A DNA stretch of 64,000 nucleotides from Ganoderma boninense (Eukaryota > Basidiomycota > Agaricomycetes > Polyporales > Polyporaceae), in NCBI GenBank assembly GCA_002900995.3, contig CM035312.1, forward strand, positions 3,306,602-3,370,601, given 5' to 3'. Below, piece by piece: positions 47,069 through 59,693 of the stretch. The translations under genes and the position numbers were made by a program. Below the pieces are notes generated by a model, which was not told the DNA's origin, ran no database searches, and saw only the letters and a list, made by a program, of their open reading frames with translations. The stretch's first letter is position 1; the number at the start of each line of letters is the position of its first letter.

Positions 47069-49589
47069 ATGTCGTTCTACTTGCTAGGATTTTTTGCAAT
47101 CAGCGCCGTTTGGCTCGTCCTGCGCTCACTGAGGGGCAAGGGCATCAAGCGTATTCGAGGGCCGCCATCCCCGTCCCTGTTGTTCGGTAAGAGTCGAGTC
47201 TTGCGTCCCCATCCGATTGCAAACATTCACTCGCGATTCCCCAGGCCATGAAGCGGCACTTCTTCGTCAAGACGAATCAGGATCCCTGGAGTTCAAATGG
47301 ATGAAGGAGTACGGTTCCACATGGCGTATCCGCGGTGTTTTCGGGGTGGGTCGTCTTCACTGTCCTCCCGTATCCGCGTTTTCTCGCCAGTTCTCACCAA
47401 TTCGTGCGGTAGACGGACCACATTATGACGGTGGATCCAAAGGTATTTCTTTGTCCCAGCAGTCCTGTGGCCACCCTAGAAGGCTCACGCTGGCGTTTCT
47501 CTAGGCCTTACAGCACGTGTTCCAGAAGTCGGGCTACAACTACACCAAGAAGCCGTCCCAGAACTTCATGACTTATCTGCTTACCGGGCCCGGGATCGCG
47601 GCAGTGCAGGGTACGGTCTTTCGTCTCACTGGCCGCTGCCCAGCTCATCGCATCGCTGCCCCTGTGCGCATAGGTGAGGACCATCACCGCCACCGCAAGA
47701 TCATGCATCCCGCCTTCAGCGCTCCCCAATTGCGCTCTTTCTTGCCCCTGTTCCAGCGTATCGCCTGCAAGGTCGGTCGCATTCTCAGGCTCGCGTTCAT
47801 CTGCATCGTGGCTGATGTCCGTGGTGGGCAGCTGGCCGATAAGTGGAAGGGAGACCTCGTAGCCACCGGAGAGCTGGAGCTGATGATGAATAAGTGGCTC
47901 TCACAGGCATCCCTCGACGTGATCGGAGAAGGTACGATAGTGTTTTTGGTAGATACTTATTTATGGGTGTGCTTACCGGTTTGACAGCCGCATTTGCCTA
48001 CGACTACAAAGCCCTCGATGCCGATGGACACAGTGACCTTTCCGAAGTCTACGACAACCTCTTGTGAGTGGCCAAAACTGATACAGCCCGGATAACGACA
48101 ATCATGACATCCTCGCAGCAAGGACCTCGACTACCAGCCCACAGACATCGGCATTCTCTTCCGCGCTGCATGGGACTACATCCCGCTGCCGATCCTGAAG
48201 CTGATCAGGTTCCTCCCGGCGGGGCCCTTCTCGCGCCTGCGCAACTTGAACATCGTCTTTCAGAAGTACGGCAAGCAGATCCTGCGCGAGCAGGGCCCGG
48301 AGGTCGACGCCGAGCGCAAGGGCAGCAACAGCAAGGACGTCATGAGCATCCTCAGTGAGTCCTCCCCCCCACTCGGTGCCGTATAATATATTATCTCTGT
48401 ACCCTGTGACTGACCTGCCGGCCGACGGACAGTCCGGGCGAACTCGTCCGCGGACGCGAAGACGCGCCTGGACGACAACGAGCTCATCGCAGAGATGGCG
48501 TCGCTGACGATCGCGGGCCACGAGACGACCGCAGCGACGCTCTCGTTCGTGTTCTACGAGCTCGCACGCCACCCGGAGTACCAGGATCGCATGCGCCAGG
48601 AGATCCGCGCCGCGCGCGCGAAGGTCGTGGCGCGCGGCGGCGCCGAGTTCACCACCGAGGACCTCGACTCACTCGCCCTCTCTATGAACGCCATCAAGGC
48701 ATGTGATACCTTGATATTGACATGTGGTTTCTGGCCAGAGGTTGTTCTGTACTCACCGTTTCTTGTACGGCGCCCCCCGCCATGGCACAGGAGACGTTGC
48801 GGCTGCACCCCATCGCCATGGGCCTGCCGCGTGTCGCGCTCAAGGACGACGTCATCCCGCTCGCGCACCCGATCGTGTTGACTACGGGCGAGACGATCAC
48901 GGAGATCCCGGTCAGGGCGGGTCAGGTCATCCAAACGTCGTTTGCCGGGTACCAGCGGTGCGTGTGCTTCCTCGTCGTTCGCGAGCGGCGCAAACATTAG
49001 CGGGACTGACGCGGCCGACGTTGGCGGGTGCAGGCTCACCGACGTGTGGGGAGAAGATGCCGACAAGTGGAACCCCGACCGGTTCCTCCAGATCGAGACG
49101 GCCAAGCAGCCCGCGAGCGTCGGTGTCTTCGCGAACCTGTAAGCAGCCGCCCTCCTACGACCATTAGCATGCAGAGTCTGCCCGCTAACTCGAATCATGA
49201 CCTCACTGCAGGATGACGTTCTGTAAGCTGCCGCCGCTCGTCGAAACTCGAAGCCCTAGCATTTGACTGATCTTGACCGATCGTCCGTTCTTTTTGTTAG
49301 CTGCTGGAATCCGTTCGTGCATCGGCTGGCGGTTCTCGTGCGTAGTCCTCCGACCTGCCTCCCGCGTTCGATCCTGACTGACGGGTGCTGGGCCGCACCG
49401 TCTTTGCCTCGCAGGGTCATCGAGATGCAGGCGTTCCTCGGCGAGCTGCTCGAGACGTTCCAGTTCGATCTCCCGAAAGGGAACGTGGAGATCCAGTGCG
49501 CGCCCGCCGGCTCCGGGATGGTCCCCATCGTCCGCGGGAAGCCCGAGCTCGGCGCAGCGCTTCCGCTCCGCATTTCGCTCGTGCAGTGA
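47069..49589 (+). CDS. Cytochrome P450 monooxygenase B1
   Basis: About 12 exons. Starts MSFYLLGFFAISAVWLVLRS (membrane anchor) followed by a Pro-rich hinge GPPSPSLLF. Then EFKWMKEYGSTWRIRGVFG, HRHRKIMHPAFSAPQLRSF (C-helix W/H-R region), ADKWKGDLVATGELEL, LDVIGEAAFAYDY, and FRAAWDYIPLPILKLIRFLP. The I-helix reads MASLTIAGHETTAATLSFVF (A-G-x-E-T-T), the K-helix ETLRLHP (E-x-x-R), then WNPDRF and the haem loop FSAGIRSCIGWRFSVIEMQ (F-x-x-G-x-R-x-C-x-G), spread over three small exons. The end reads RISLVQ. All P450 hallmarks are present, so it is probably active; the family is not assigned and the substrate is unknown. Confidence 0.87.
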
Positions 49590-50255
49590 GTGCGGCAGCT
49601 GTGGTCTCGTTTTCAAGTAGTCGCTATAGATGGGGGAATGGCTGTATGGACAAGCATTTCAAGAGCTGAGGTTCTATCGTGGATGCACAGCACCTGTCAC
49701 TCCTTCTCATAGCAGGTTCTTCCTATCTTCAACGGAGTTGCGACACAGGCTTCAACTTGAAGTCAGCCAGTGCTGAGTCGGGTGTGGACGCTACTAGGGA
49801 CGGTGGTAATTGAGATTGCTGTACACAGGCTGAGTTACAGGTTCAATAAACGACCATGGTAGACATTTGCTATTGAAGAGGATCATGGAATTGCTCGTTG
49901 GCACTAGGAGAAGAGCGAATCGCACACGGGCGCGTAATACCGGGGTTTCTCCGACTCTTCAAAGCCCAGCACTCATGAAGGCCGCCCGCTCAGAGTCATC
50001 CATGGCCCGGCTGCCTTTCCTCTCACATCTTGGACAAGACGCTAGTAATACACATCTTAGTCAAAGTTTTCTGGTATGTTGTATATCATCTGCACACTTA
50101 TATACCTGACTACTATAGCCGGGCCAGTTTAATTTACAATTCCACTATGTAGGCACCCTGCACCACGGCCGAGCTCTGGGGTACTATATCCGCCCTTCAA
50201 GCAAGCCGAAGTCGACACATGCCTTAGAGCCTCAATCAACCCGCTATACTCAATC
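49590..50255. other. Spacer between P450 B1 and the truncated B2
   Basis: No gene seen; the missing 5' exons of B2 were looked for here and not found. Confidence 0.55.
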
Positions 50256-52268
50256 TTGAATAGCAAACGCCATCGATATAGAAACCAAGGAAGCCTTCCT
50301 GCCGCAAATCGCCAATCGCGATCAGGATTTGCCGAACTGTCAGCGCACGGAGGACGTCGGTCACCTCCGTCCGGACTTGCCCGCAGGCGGCGTCACCGTC
50401 CGTCTCCACCACTCATTCTCTCGCGCAAAGTGCTGGCTTTCCGAGAAGTGGAAAAGCGAGCTGGTCTGTACGGGAGCGCTGGCCCTCATGGTGGACAAGT
50501 GGGTGTCGCGCACCACCCTCGACGCCATCGGGCAAGGTATTTTTAATCTCACACCTCCATGAACCCAACCTACGTGTGCTCATCAGCTCTACGATAGCCG
50601 CGTTCGACCACGATGACAACGCTCTCGATGACGGCGGTGGAAGCCCGCTGTCCAAAGGCTATGAGCACCTCTTGCGAGTGTAAAACCACGCGAAGTCCCG
50701 CGTCTCAACACAGACTGAGGTCCGGAATGTCGGGGCCTCTATCAAAGACGTGGAATCCCAGCCCTCGAATGCAGTCATACTCTTCCGCGCGACGTGGGAC
50801 TACATTCCGATGCCGATACTCAAGCTGTTCAGATACCTCCCAGGGAAGCCATTCACGCGTATGCGGAACCTGAGGACCCTCTTCCAGCAGTATGGGAAGC
50901 ATATCCTGCGCGAGCACAGTCCCGATGTCGGCACCGGGCACAAGCTCAACGGCAAGGACATCCTGACCGTCCTCGGTGCATCCTCATCGCCCATCTCCCA
51001 ACCCCATCCTCTATCCCCTGCAGACAACCCGCACAGCTCGCTAACCCTGATCGGGTCGTTGCACTCATCATTCATATTCATTGGCATCCCGTGTACCAGT
51101 CAATGCGAACTCGTCCGCGGACGCCAACACCCGCCTGGACGACGAGGAGCTCATCGCCGAGATGGCCTCGCTCACTATCGCAGGCCACGCAACAACGTCT
51201 ACAACGTTCACGTTCGCGCTGTACAAAATCGCGCGCCACCCCGCGTACCAGGCGCGCATGCGCGAGGAGATCCGCGCCCCCCGCGCGCGGGTCGTTACGC
51301 GCGGTGGGGGCGAGTTCACCATCGAAGACGTGGACGCGCTCACGCTGTGCGTCAACGCTATCAAGGCGAATATTCTGTTTTTTGGTGGTGGTTTTGGGTC
51401 TCGGGTTGTGCTCGGCCCAGGGCGATGCTGACCACTGTTGGTGTGCTTCGTGGTTGGGCAGGAGACGTTGCGACTGCATCCCATCGTTGTTGGCACCCCG
51501 CGCGTCGCGATGAAGGACGATGTGATTCCCCTCTCGCGCCCGGTCGTGTCGACCACGGGCGAGACCGTGTCCGGGATCCCGGTTAAGGCGGGGCAGGTGT
51601 GCCACGCGTCGTTCTCCGCCTACCAAGGGTGCGTGTCCCTCTCTCGTTGTTCTTCGCATGGCAAGCTTGAACGCATGGTACCGGTTTTGAAGGCTTCCTG
51701 AGATTTGAGGCGAAGACGCTGACGAGTGGAACCCCGACCGGTTTTCCCGGGGCGAGCTGGCCAAGCAGCCTGCGAGCGTGGGGATCTTCGCGAACTTGTG
51801 AGTTCTCAAGTTCAATCGTCCGTATCCTGTCTCTGTGGCTCCGTGACTCACTCAATGATCTCCCTGTTGAAGGTTGGCGTTCTGTAAGTAACCCTTATCT
51901 TCGTAAATAATTCTCAAAACTTACGTGCACCGTTGACACCGACTTCCCCTACATTGCGGCTGCTGGGGTCCGGGCATGCATCGGCTGGCGCTTCGCGTGC
52001 GTGATCACTCTCAACCTTCCCCGTCGATGTCCAGCATCTTCACCGCGTCGTGGCCGTAGCGCTGACGTCCAGCGTTTTCCCCATGTCTTCGCAGGTTGAT
52101 CGAGATGCAGCCATTCCTCAGCGGCCTAGTTGAGACGCTCCAGTTCCAGCTCCCAACGGAAAAGATGGAGATCCAGGGCGCTCCTGCCGGTATCGCAATA
52201 GCCCCGATCGTCCGCGGGAAGCCTGAGCTCGGGTCAGCACTTCCCCTGTGCATTTCGCTCGCACAGTG
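50256..52268 (+). pseudogene. Truncated cytochrome P450 B2
   Basis: Close paralogue of B1 lacking its first five or so exons. Homology begins near LSEKWKSELVCTGALALMVD (B1: LADKWKGDLVATGELELMMN). It continues with VILFRATWDYIPMPILKLFRYLP, SSADANTRLDDEELIAEMAS, ETLRLHPIVVGTPRVAMKDD, DEWNPDRFSRGEL, AAGVRACIGWRF and a C-terminus ending CISLAQ at 52268. The I-helix reads LTIAGHATTSTTF, replacing the conserved acidic Glu of A-G-x-E-T-T by Ala. The exon after AYQG is disrupted: part of the exon matching B1 LTDVWGED is missing. There is no N-terminal anchor or oxygen-activation residue, so it should not be an active enzyme. Confidence 0.82.
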
Positions 52269-52629
52269 AGGGCTACTAGTCGATGCCGATGGCGAATGGG
52301 CGCTGGGGACGGAGAAACGCACCATCCATTTAATAGTGTTTTAAGGTGGTCTGCTTGTTTGAAGAAGAAATGCGATATCAGCTTTGTAGAAGAAGTGGCA
52401 CCGGGCAGAAGTATCGCACCGTACCTGGGCCGCCCTCAACTTGCCGTTCGGCCCTGGCATTGTGGGTTGCGTCTGAAGTGGGCACGGAAAGTCACACCGG
52501 TTCCATATAGGTATATCTACTGATCACTTTCTGGAGGGTCTTTTGAATGAGGCTGAGGGTGACCGGGAATACATGCCAGTGGTGGTTGAGGACAACTTGA
52601 ACTGTGTTTGGGCCGGCGGCCGGCGACGG

Positions 52630-52910
52630 GCTGAGATCAAAGATGGGCCGGCCCGCGACGCCGACCGCCAAATCGGGTAAAGCGCGCCGTCCGCGGTGGC
52701 GCGCACGCGCTTTTTGTTCTCAACGTCGACGACCGCGACTTCCTCCCAACAATCTGTCCGACATCTCCCATGGACTGTATACGGACCGCCGGAGGCTATG
52801 TGCAGCATCGCCGGCGACGCCAACCGCTACTTCGTCCAAACGGGCAGGACGACCATGCTCAATAGACCTCGCCTCGGTCTCGTCCATTGTTCCTGGTAAA
52901 GGCAGTCTAT
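52630..52910. repeat. Duplicated upstream block, copy 2 (partner 42570-42845)
   Basis: See the partner block for the shared strings. It lies about 1 kb upstream of zinc-finger gene 2, as its partner does for gene 1. The surrounding 52269-53430 has no supported gene. Confidence 0.6.
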
Positions 52911-53429
52911 TGATGTTCTGCGGGGATGTCGGCGCTGATTGGGCACGGAGCCAAGGCAACATAGAGATTATGTCATGACAGCCCGCTTTGTCGACGGCCA
53001 CACTGGTCGACAATGACAGGGCCTTGAGGCAGACCAAAGCGAGTCCTGATTCCTCGACATCGCCACGCAACGTGTTGCCGAACCAATTCGCGTTCCCGAG
53101 TGGTAGAAGCGGAACTCGGTCTAGATTGGGCGATGGGCGCGGCCATCACGTGCAGGAAAGACAACTCGTCAACATTGAGTGGCGCGAGGGGCAGGAGCCC
53201 TGGGGACCCTCGATGGGCATCGGTCGGGAAGAGCGAGTGAATACGGTGTGTATGGAGCCAGCGTCGTGCCCGACATATCGTTGATGTTTTCCAAGGCGGT
53301 AGGAGGTAGGGGAACGGTGCTCGGCAGATGAAGGGGCGGTGCAAAGAACATTCCCCAGGAAGTGGCGGAGAGATGCCACTGCGAGTGGCGAACAGCCAGG
53401 AGAAGTTGTGGTGGACCAAACAGCAGCAC

Positions 53430-53861
53430 ATACGGGCGGGAGGAAGACCTACTTTGTATGGTAAGTCTTGAGAGCGAGCGGCGCGAACAAATAAACTCAC
53501 AAATAGATCCCAACAGACAACATCAAACAACGTTTGAGACATTTTCCATCTACGGCAGGACACGAGGCGGCACGTACAGGCCCCCTGTTGTGGGTGTTTG
53601 GTCGTGATTGCCAACTGCCATACATGGCGAAAAGCAATCGCTGCTCGTCCAAGAAGCAATCGAGAGGCAATTCGGGGCAGGATGGGCATCTATAAAGCGG
53701 GGCCCTCTTGGGCTGTTTGGAAGGCATCCCAGACCTCCCAGAGCCCGCCTCTCCCATCGTCGAACATCCCTCCTCCCCTCGGAACATCCCCTCGCCATCG
53801 AGAACCACCTTCCCCCTGCTACTAGTCGCACCACCGTACACCACCCTAGTCGACTACCACC
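53430..53861 (+). promoter_or_regulatory. Promoter of zinc-finger gene 2
   Basis: Near-copy of 43330-43761. TATAAAG at 53691-53697, exactly 10,100 bp from its counterpart, and a pyrimidine-rich leader to the ATG at 53862. Confidence 0.65.
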
Positions 53862-55262
53862 ATGGCTCCCATTCGCTCCTCAGACCCCTTTAGCACCGCG
53901 AACTGCTGCATCCAGAGGACCGTGTTGGAGGATGGAATCTATGTGACCAGAGTACGTCCTCGTCGCATCTGGATAGCATTCGTATGTGCTGACGTTTCCT
54001 CCCTCCATTCAGTTCTTCTGCAAACTCTGCGATAGCTCTGTTAAACGCAAGGCTGACTTCCAACGCCACATGCGCACACACTCCGCTCAAGGGTACGTCG
54101 TGACCCATGTTCTGCACTGACGCAGCGACTGAATGATATGTCTAGGCTCTTCTTCTGCACATGGGCTGAATGCACCCACACCCACGGCTTTCCTCAGAAG
54201 AGCAACATGGACCAACACATCAAATCCGTACAGTGAGTGACAAAAACCGTCCCTTGATTACTTCGACGCACGCGCTGACCTGCAAGGGTCTCTAGTCTCG
54301 GCATGCGATACGATTGCCCCCATTCCTACGTCTCCGCCGACGGCACGGTGTACCCGTGCGACCACTTGGCGTCGGACCCATCCGGCCTGGTCCGCCACAG
54401 GAGCACGAGCCACGGCTGGGATGCTGGAGACGACCCAGCAAAGATCACAGTCCCCACACCTGAGGGGGCGACGTTCCCGAACTCGAAGTACTACAGAGGG
54501 GACAACAAAAAGAGAAAGGTCGACGAGCGGGACGGCGAGTCAGCGAAGGGCCGTACTCGCTCCCAGAAACGCTCAAAGACCATGCCCGCCTCATCCTCAT
54601 CCAACCCCGCCCCCTCCTCGTCTCGCACTGCTCAAAAGAAGCCGAGGCGCAGGGCCTCCGCGCCCGTACGCACACAGAAGCAGGATATCGACACGAGCTC
54701 CATGCACACTTCCGCTGCCTCTCAGTCCTCCACGCCCAGCCCCATCACGGTCGCCGACTGGGACCTCGGGCTTGGCAAGGTGCAGTCGCAGCCCGCCACT
54801 GGCATGGACGTCGCGGATCCCCTACGCCTCCTCTCCTCGCCCGCGCCACTCGACGACCTCGAGGCGCTCTTCCAGTCCGAGGCCCAGACCACCGCCGTGG
54901 ACAACTGGTCGCTCAGCCCGCAGCTGGCGGACTTCAACTTCAACTTCACCGCGTCGCCCCTCCCGCTGCCTGGCTTCGACGGGACCATCAACCCCAGCAT
55001 GCTCACGCTCCCCGCGCCCATCATGTCGCCGACGCCCCAGCAGAAGAGCCTGGCCAACGCGGGCTTCGCGTCTTCGCCGGGCTTCTTCGACCCGTCTCTG
55101 GCTGAAGGCTTGATGACGATGGGCTGGCAGGACTACCCGACGCCGGGGTCGTCGCGCGAGTCGACGGCGTCGCCGGACTTCGGCATGTTCGACGACGCGC
55201 CGCTGTGCATGTCCGTCCCGGCCGCGCGCGAGCCTGTATACGACGGCTGCTTCGTGTGGTGA
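53862..55262 (+). CDS. C2H2 zinc-finger transcription factor 2 (intact)
   Basis: Same four-exon structure as gene 1, with one long open last exon. N-terminus MAPIRSSDPFSTANCCIQRT. Finger 1 FFCKLCDSSVKRKADFQRHM; finger 2 FFCTWAECTHTHGFPQKSNM; finger 3 begins YDCPHSYVSADGTVYPCDHL and ends RHRSTSH. A nuclear-localisation-like stretch KKRKVDERDGE and a second basic patch AQKKPRRRASAP follow. The C-terminal half is rich in Ser, Pro, Asp and Phe (ADFNFNFTASPLPLPGFDG; PTPGSSRESTASPD), typical of activation regions. It is expected to be a nuclear DNA-binding regulator. Targets are unknown; linkage to duplicated P450 genes makes local regulation a possibility but not more. Confidence 0.85.
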
Positions 55263-55384
55263 ACGGCGCGGCGCCCCTCTGCGGCGTGTGGCTCTGGACA
55301 TTCCCTTTTCCCTCTCACTTCCTGCGGTCTCCTCTCAGCATCTTCTCCTCGGCATTGTACATCCTGCATCCCTATTCATCTCAG

Positions 55385-55450
55385 CGCATCTCGTCCTCGG
55401 TCTCAGTCTCAGTCTCGGTCTCCATCTCCATATCCATCTCGGCATCTTCA
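55385..55450. repeat. Pyrimidine/CTC-rich microsatellite in a 3' flank
   Basis: Short units of TCTCAG, TCTCGG and TCCATC repeat imperfectly. A shorter version is at 45470-45495 in the duplicated partner region, so the array expanded after duplication. Confidence 0.55.
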
Positions 55451-56665
55451 CAGCATCGGACACTTGCATTTGCATTCACCCACATCGCTACTCATACCTT
55501 CAAGCTGTAATACCCCGCACTTCATTCCCTGCGTCACATTAGGCCTAGAACGCAATCCTCGTGCTCTGGTTGTATCTCTAGCATTTCCATCACATTATCT
55601 TTACATTATTTCTGCCTCACGGTTCCGATAAAATCGCATTCAGCTCTGCTACCCCACTGTTAGGCGGCGAGCGATCCCAGCATCACCCATTTTTGAGTGC
55701 GACCTCCTGTGTGACGTTCACTGGAAGACCTCAGCAAACAACAATATCAATATCAATGTTCAAAGTTGAAGTCTACTGGCAAGCCGGTATAGAAGCTTAT
55801 AGAAGGTAGCATCCACCACCTCCCGCGGCCGGCGTCTCTCGCTTATGCTGGTCATCTCCGACCTCGGCAGCCACGTGAAGCTCTGTGAAGCTGTGCATGA
55901 ACAACATCGTGCGCAGTCCTTGCCACAAGCACTCCTTACGGCACCACCACCTCTTTTCTTCTCTTCCATCTCGGTTCCACCGACTTGCAACCATGAATTA
56001 TCTCAGCGTTACGCCGTCTCTGACAACAAGCGGCCAGGAAATCAGTCGATTCCTTGAACATTCATGTTAAGTACTCCAAGTCTGTAGCAAAGTCTCCACA
56101 TTTCGCCACGGTATCTCCGGGCGTGAGCACTTGAGCAGGACTTGTTGTCATGACATACGACGGACTATCAACAGTGGAGCGTCCATGCGTGCCACTTCAA
56201 GTTCTCTCGCACGCTGGGAGCGATGCCAGAACACATCACTGTCTCGGCGCTCTGAGCATTCGAGGTCTAGGTGCGTGGCCTGTAAAGTCGAGTTGTCTTC
56301 GTGATCTTTCGACTCCACTGCGGTCATGTTGCGGTGGAGCCCGGCCCTGTTCTGTCCACCATCCTCCGCATGGCGAGCATCTTTACCAACGCCCCCACTA
56401 CCGTTCTCCTCGTATGTTGTCGCACGAGCTCACCGGATAGCATGCCCCTCCAGCGGGCGACCTTACTGCGCCGGACTGGCATTCTCGGCATGTCGTTCCC
56501 CGCGAACGAGCCCATGCGGTCATCCGTGGTTGCTCTCCCGTCACTCGTATGTAGACGGCTCATAACCGGACGCTGCATGCGTTGGCAACAGCAGCTAGAT
56601 GCGCCCTCGACCGATCTGTGCACTTTCGTGCGATGGGCACGTCGCATCCGGACGCGGCTAGGGCG
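55451..56665. other. Intergenic, no gene seen
   Basis: Frames near 56301-56669 (+) are open but without motif. The zinc-finger duplication fades out around 55690. Confidence 0.5.
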
Positions 56666-56669
56666 ATAG

Positions 56670-56675
56670 TATATA
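56670..56675 (+). promoter_or_regulatory. TATA box of the chitinase gene
   Basis: TATATA in the context GATAGTATATAGG, about 117 nt upstream of the ATG at 56792. Confidence 0.5.
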
Positions 56676-56791
56676 GGTAGGGGGTCAGCCTCTCCCGGAG
56701 TGTCAGCCCATCCTTCACCCCCTCCTCCAGCGACAGCTTTCCGGTTACTCTCTCAGCTTCGCTGGCGAACCCCTCGCAGTCTATACTCGAG

Positions 56792-58669
56792 ATGCTCTCG
56801 TTCTGGCTCGTTTCCGGCCTCGCCGCACTCTCTTTTGGGGCGCTCAGCGTCTCCGCATATGACCCTTCCAGGACAGACAACGTGGGTTGTCCTAGTCTGC
56901 ATTTGGATTTTGCTGAGAGGCTCGCGGCTGACACCTTCTCACATAGCTTGCTGTGTAAGCTACATCTTGGAAGGCCTAGGACTCCTTTTCTTGCGTCGTC
57001 TGATACGCGCCTTGCACAGCTACTGGGGCCAGAACTCGTACGGCGCCACTCATTCCGGCGACACCGCGAACTACCAGAAGAACCTCTCCCACTACTGCCA
57101 GGTGGGTATTCCTCGGGCTCAAGCCTCAGCTCTATGATCCTTCTTCTTATGAGTTTGATCTAGGATGACACGATCGACGCCATCCCCATGGCGTTTGTGA
57201 ACGTCTTCTTCGGCGCAGGGGGGCTGCCTTCCCTCGACCTCGCAAACGTATGTTGCCTGTATCTCTGCCACGTAACTCCGGATTAGACGAAATACGCTGT
57301 AACACCCCATCGCCAGGCCTGCAATGTCGTAGATTCGCCGGTCTTCCCCGGAACGAACCTGCCCAACTGCACGTTCCTCGCGGAGGACATCAAGACTTGC
57401 CAGTCCAAGGGCAAGATCGTCACGCTCTCACTCGGTGGGGCGACGGGCGCCGCAGGTTTTTCTTCCGCAGATCAGGCGACCGCCTTCGGCGATACCATCT
57501 GGAATGTGTTCCTCGGGGGAAAGAACGACACTCGTCCTTTCGGCAATGCTAAGCTCGATGGGTATGTCCGAGTCGTTGCATTGATGTAAAGTTGGTACAG
57601 AAAGTGTGCTGACGCCTGGTGATGCTTGCAGCATTGACCTCGATATCGAAGGTGGTGGCACGCAGTACTTCGACTCGTTCGTTAAGCGCGTCCGTGATCT
57701 TGCCAACGCCGCTAACAAGAAGGTTTATGTCACCGGCGCGCCCCAGTGCGCGTTCCCCGACGCATACATGTCCACGTAAGTGCGCGATCGTGCAGGACCT
57801 GTAGCTGTAAACACGTGCTGAACAACCGCCACGACTGGTACACTGGTAGGGTGCTGAACTCGGCCGAGTTCGACGCAGTCTACGTCCAGTTCTACAACAA
57901 CTTCTGCTCGCTGCCCAACTTCAACAACCCCAACGCGTGGAACTTCGACCAGTGGGACAGCTGGGCGAAGAACACCTCCCTCAACAAGGACGTCAAGATC
58001 TTCATTGGCGCGCCTGCATCCAGCTCCGCGGCCGGCTCTGGATACGTCGACGCGGCGACGCTCGCCGACATCGCAAGCGAGACGAGGAGCAAGTACTCCT
58101 CGTTCGGCGGTATCATGCTCTGGGATGCTTCACAGGCCTACGGTACGGCAATTTCCTACTTGTAGCTGTACTTTTGCTGAAAGTTGTCCTTGATGCGGTA
58201 GCGAACAACCGGTTTGACAAGGCGGTCAAGGCGGCGCTGGGTCAGGGTAGCTCACCCAGCCCGTCCTCGGCTTCGGCTTCCGGGAAGCCCTCGGCCGCGA
58301 GCTCCGTCAAGTCTGCCCAGTCCGCCAAGTTCACCTATGTGAAGATAAACGCAGCTGAATCATGTGCGAACATCTTCCCTTGGGTCGCCAACGTCGCCGT
58401 GCGTCTACTCTGGCATCTCACTGTCTCGTTCTCAGACTACGATGGCTGATGGCTGCACGTCTTCCCCTGGTCAGTACAATAGCAGCGAGAAGGTGATCCA
58501 CAACGGCCGCCTGTTCACCGCCAAGCAGTGGACGTTCGGCAGTACCCCCGGTCGCGCTGGCAGCGACTGGAGGGACAACGGCGAGTGCGGGTCGTTCACG
58601 TCGGCGATTCCGACCCAGACCTCCGCGTTCGTATCCGCGAAGAGCTCTGCGCCGACCCCGACACAATGA
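56792..58669 (+). CDS. GH18 class III chitinase with C-terminal CBM5/12-like module
   Basis: Signal peptide MLSFWLVSGLAALSFGALSV, then YWGQNSYGATHSGDTANYQK, DDTIDAIPMAFVNVFFGAGG and KGKIVTLSLGGATGAAGFSS. The GH18 catalytic motif reads LDGIDLDIEGGGTQYF (D-x-x-D-x-D-x-E, Glu as proton donor); then VYVTGAPQCAFPD, VYVQFYNNFCS and GGIMLWDASQAY. A Ser/Pro linker leads to a tail with FTYVKINAAESC, HNGRLFTAKQWTFGSTPG and WRDNGEC, resembling small chitin-binding modules of family 5/12. The enzyme would be secreted and hydrolyse chitin, in cell-wall remodelling or attack on other fungi. At least eight exons. The splice between the first exon (near 56883) and YWGQN (near 57028) is unclear: no single GT-AG pair gives the expected NV-x-YWGQN join. 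Confidence 0.87.
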
Positions 58670-59634
58670 GAGAACGATTCTGATCTCTAAATTGATCTTG
58701 TTGCGCTGTGCTTCATGTCACCCTGGTGGTGCCATGGGAGGCGAAGCACCGATAGAATATTATTGGTATCCTATCCCTTGTAGAGTTCTTTGTACCATCA
58801 ACCACTCACATTCACATGAACGTCATGTCATTGCATTATCCTCTTCATTCATTGAGGGACCACATGATGAGTTTTTGAGGTCAATCGTTGGCTCAGATAG
58901 CCCCGGGGGTTCAGTTCACTGAACTCTGCAGCAGGGCGCCTGCCGAACTTATGAACCTGCCTAGGGGGGGGTTCCGGTAATTGCCGCGTAGTTGAGAAGC
59001 GCGCGGTCATGCGTTTTATGTAAGTACCAATCCCTTCCACCAACCACCACTGCCTGGCTGCCTGGCCGGTGCCACTGGAGTGGGTCGCTCCTCCCTCGAC
59101 TCTCTGCAACACCTTATACCCTCGCTTCACCTTCCAGCAATGTCGAAACCTGCATCACGAACCTCGATTCTCGACCAGACCGTTGGATTGCCCTCATGAT
59201 CTTCTCGAAGTCCCGGCGAACAGATCAGGGCCACTTACGCGGGCCGTTGTATTGCGCGGATGAATTCCAAACCGGACCGCGAGAAGTCTCTCAAGCGATA
59301 TCTTGACCAGGTGACATTCGCAATGGAATACCATTGCTCGGCCTCGACACCTGCTCCCGCATATGATGGCGTTTTGCGAACGTTGAAAGTGGCGCGTGGT
59401 TGGGGAAATGAGTTGAAAATAGGTGCGTCCCGTTTACGTTGCTATAGAATCGGTAACAGGAAGTTAATGATCACCAATTATGCGCATATAGATGGTCTAG
59501 TAGGGCTCATGTATGTATAGAGGGACGGCCTGACTCTCCGCGCGACCGCAACCCTGTCGGAGAAACTCGATCTAGAAGCTTCTCAACCATGTGGATACGG
59601 AACGCAGAAGCACGAGCATCATCTATGGCCCCTC
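58670..59634. other. Intergenic, no gene seen
   Basis: A 7-nt G-run at 58963-58970 and short unsupported frames; nothing else. Confidence 0.5.
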
Positions 59635-59640
59635 TATATA
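59635..59640 (+). promoter_or_regulatory. TATA box of the secreted glycosidase-like gene
   Basis: TATATA, 54 nt upstream of the ATG at 59694. This argues for that start over the in-frame ATG at 59589, which lies upstream of the box. Confidence 0.5.
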
Positions 59641-59693
59641 GCGTCGGCGATGCAAGTGAGCATTCAAATCACTTGCAGTGTCGCTTCGCAGCT

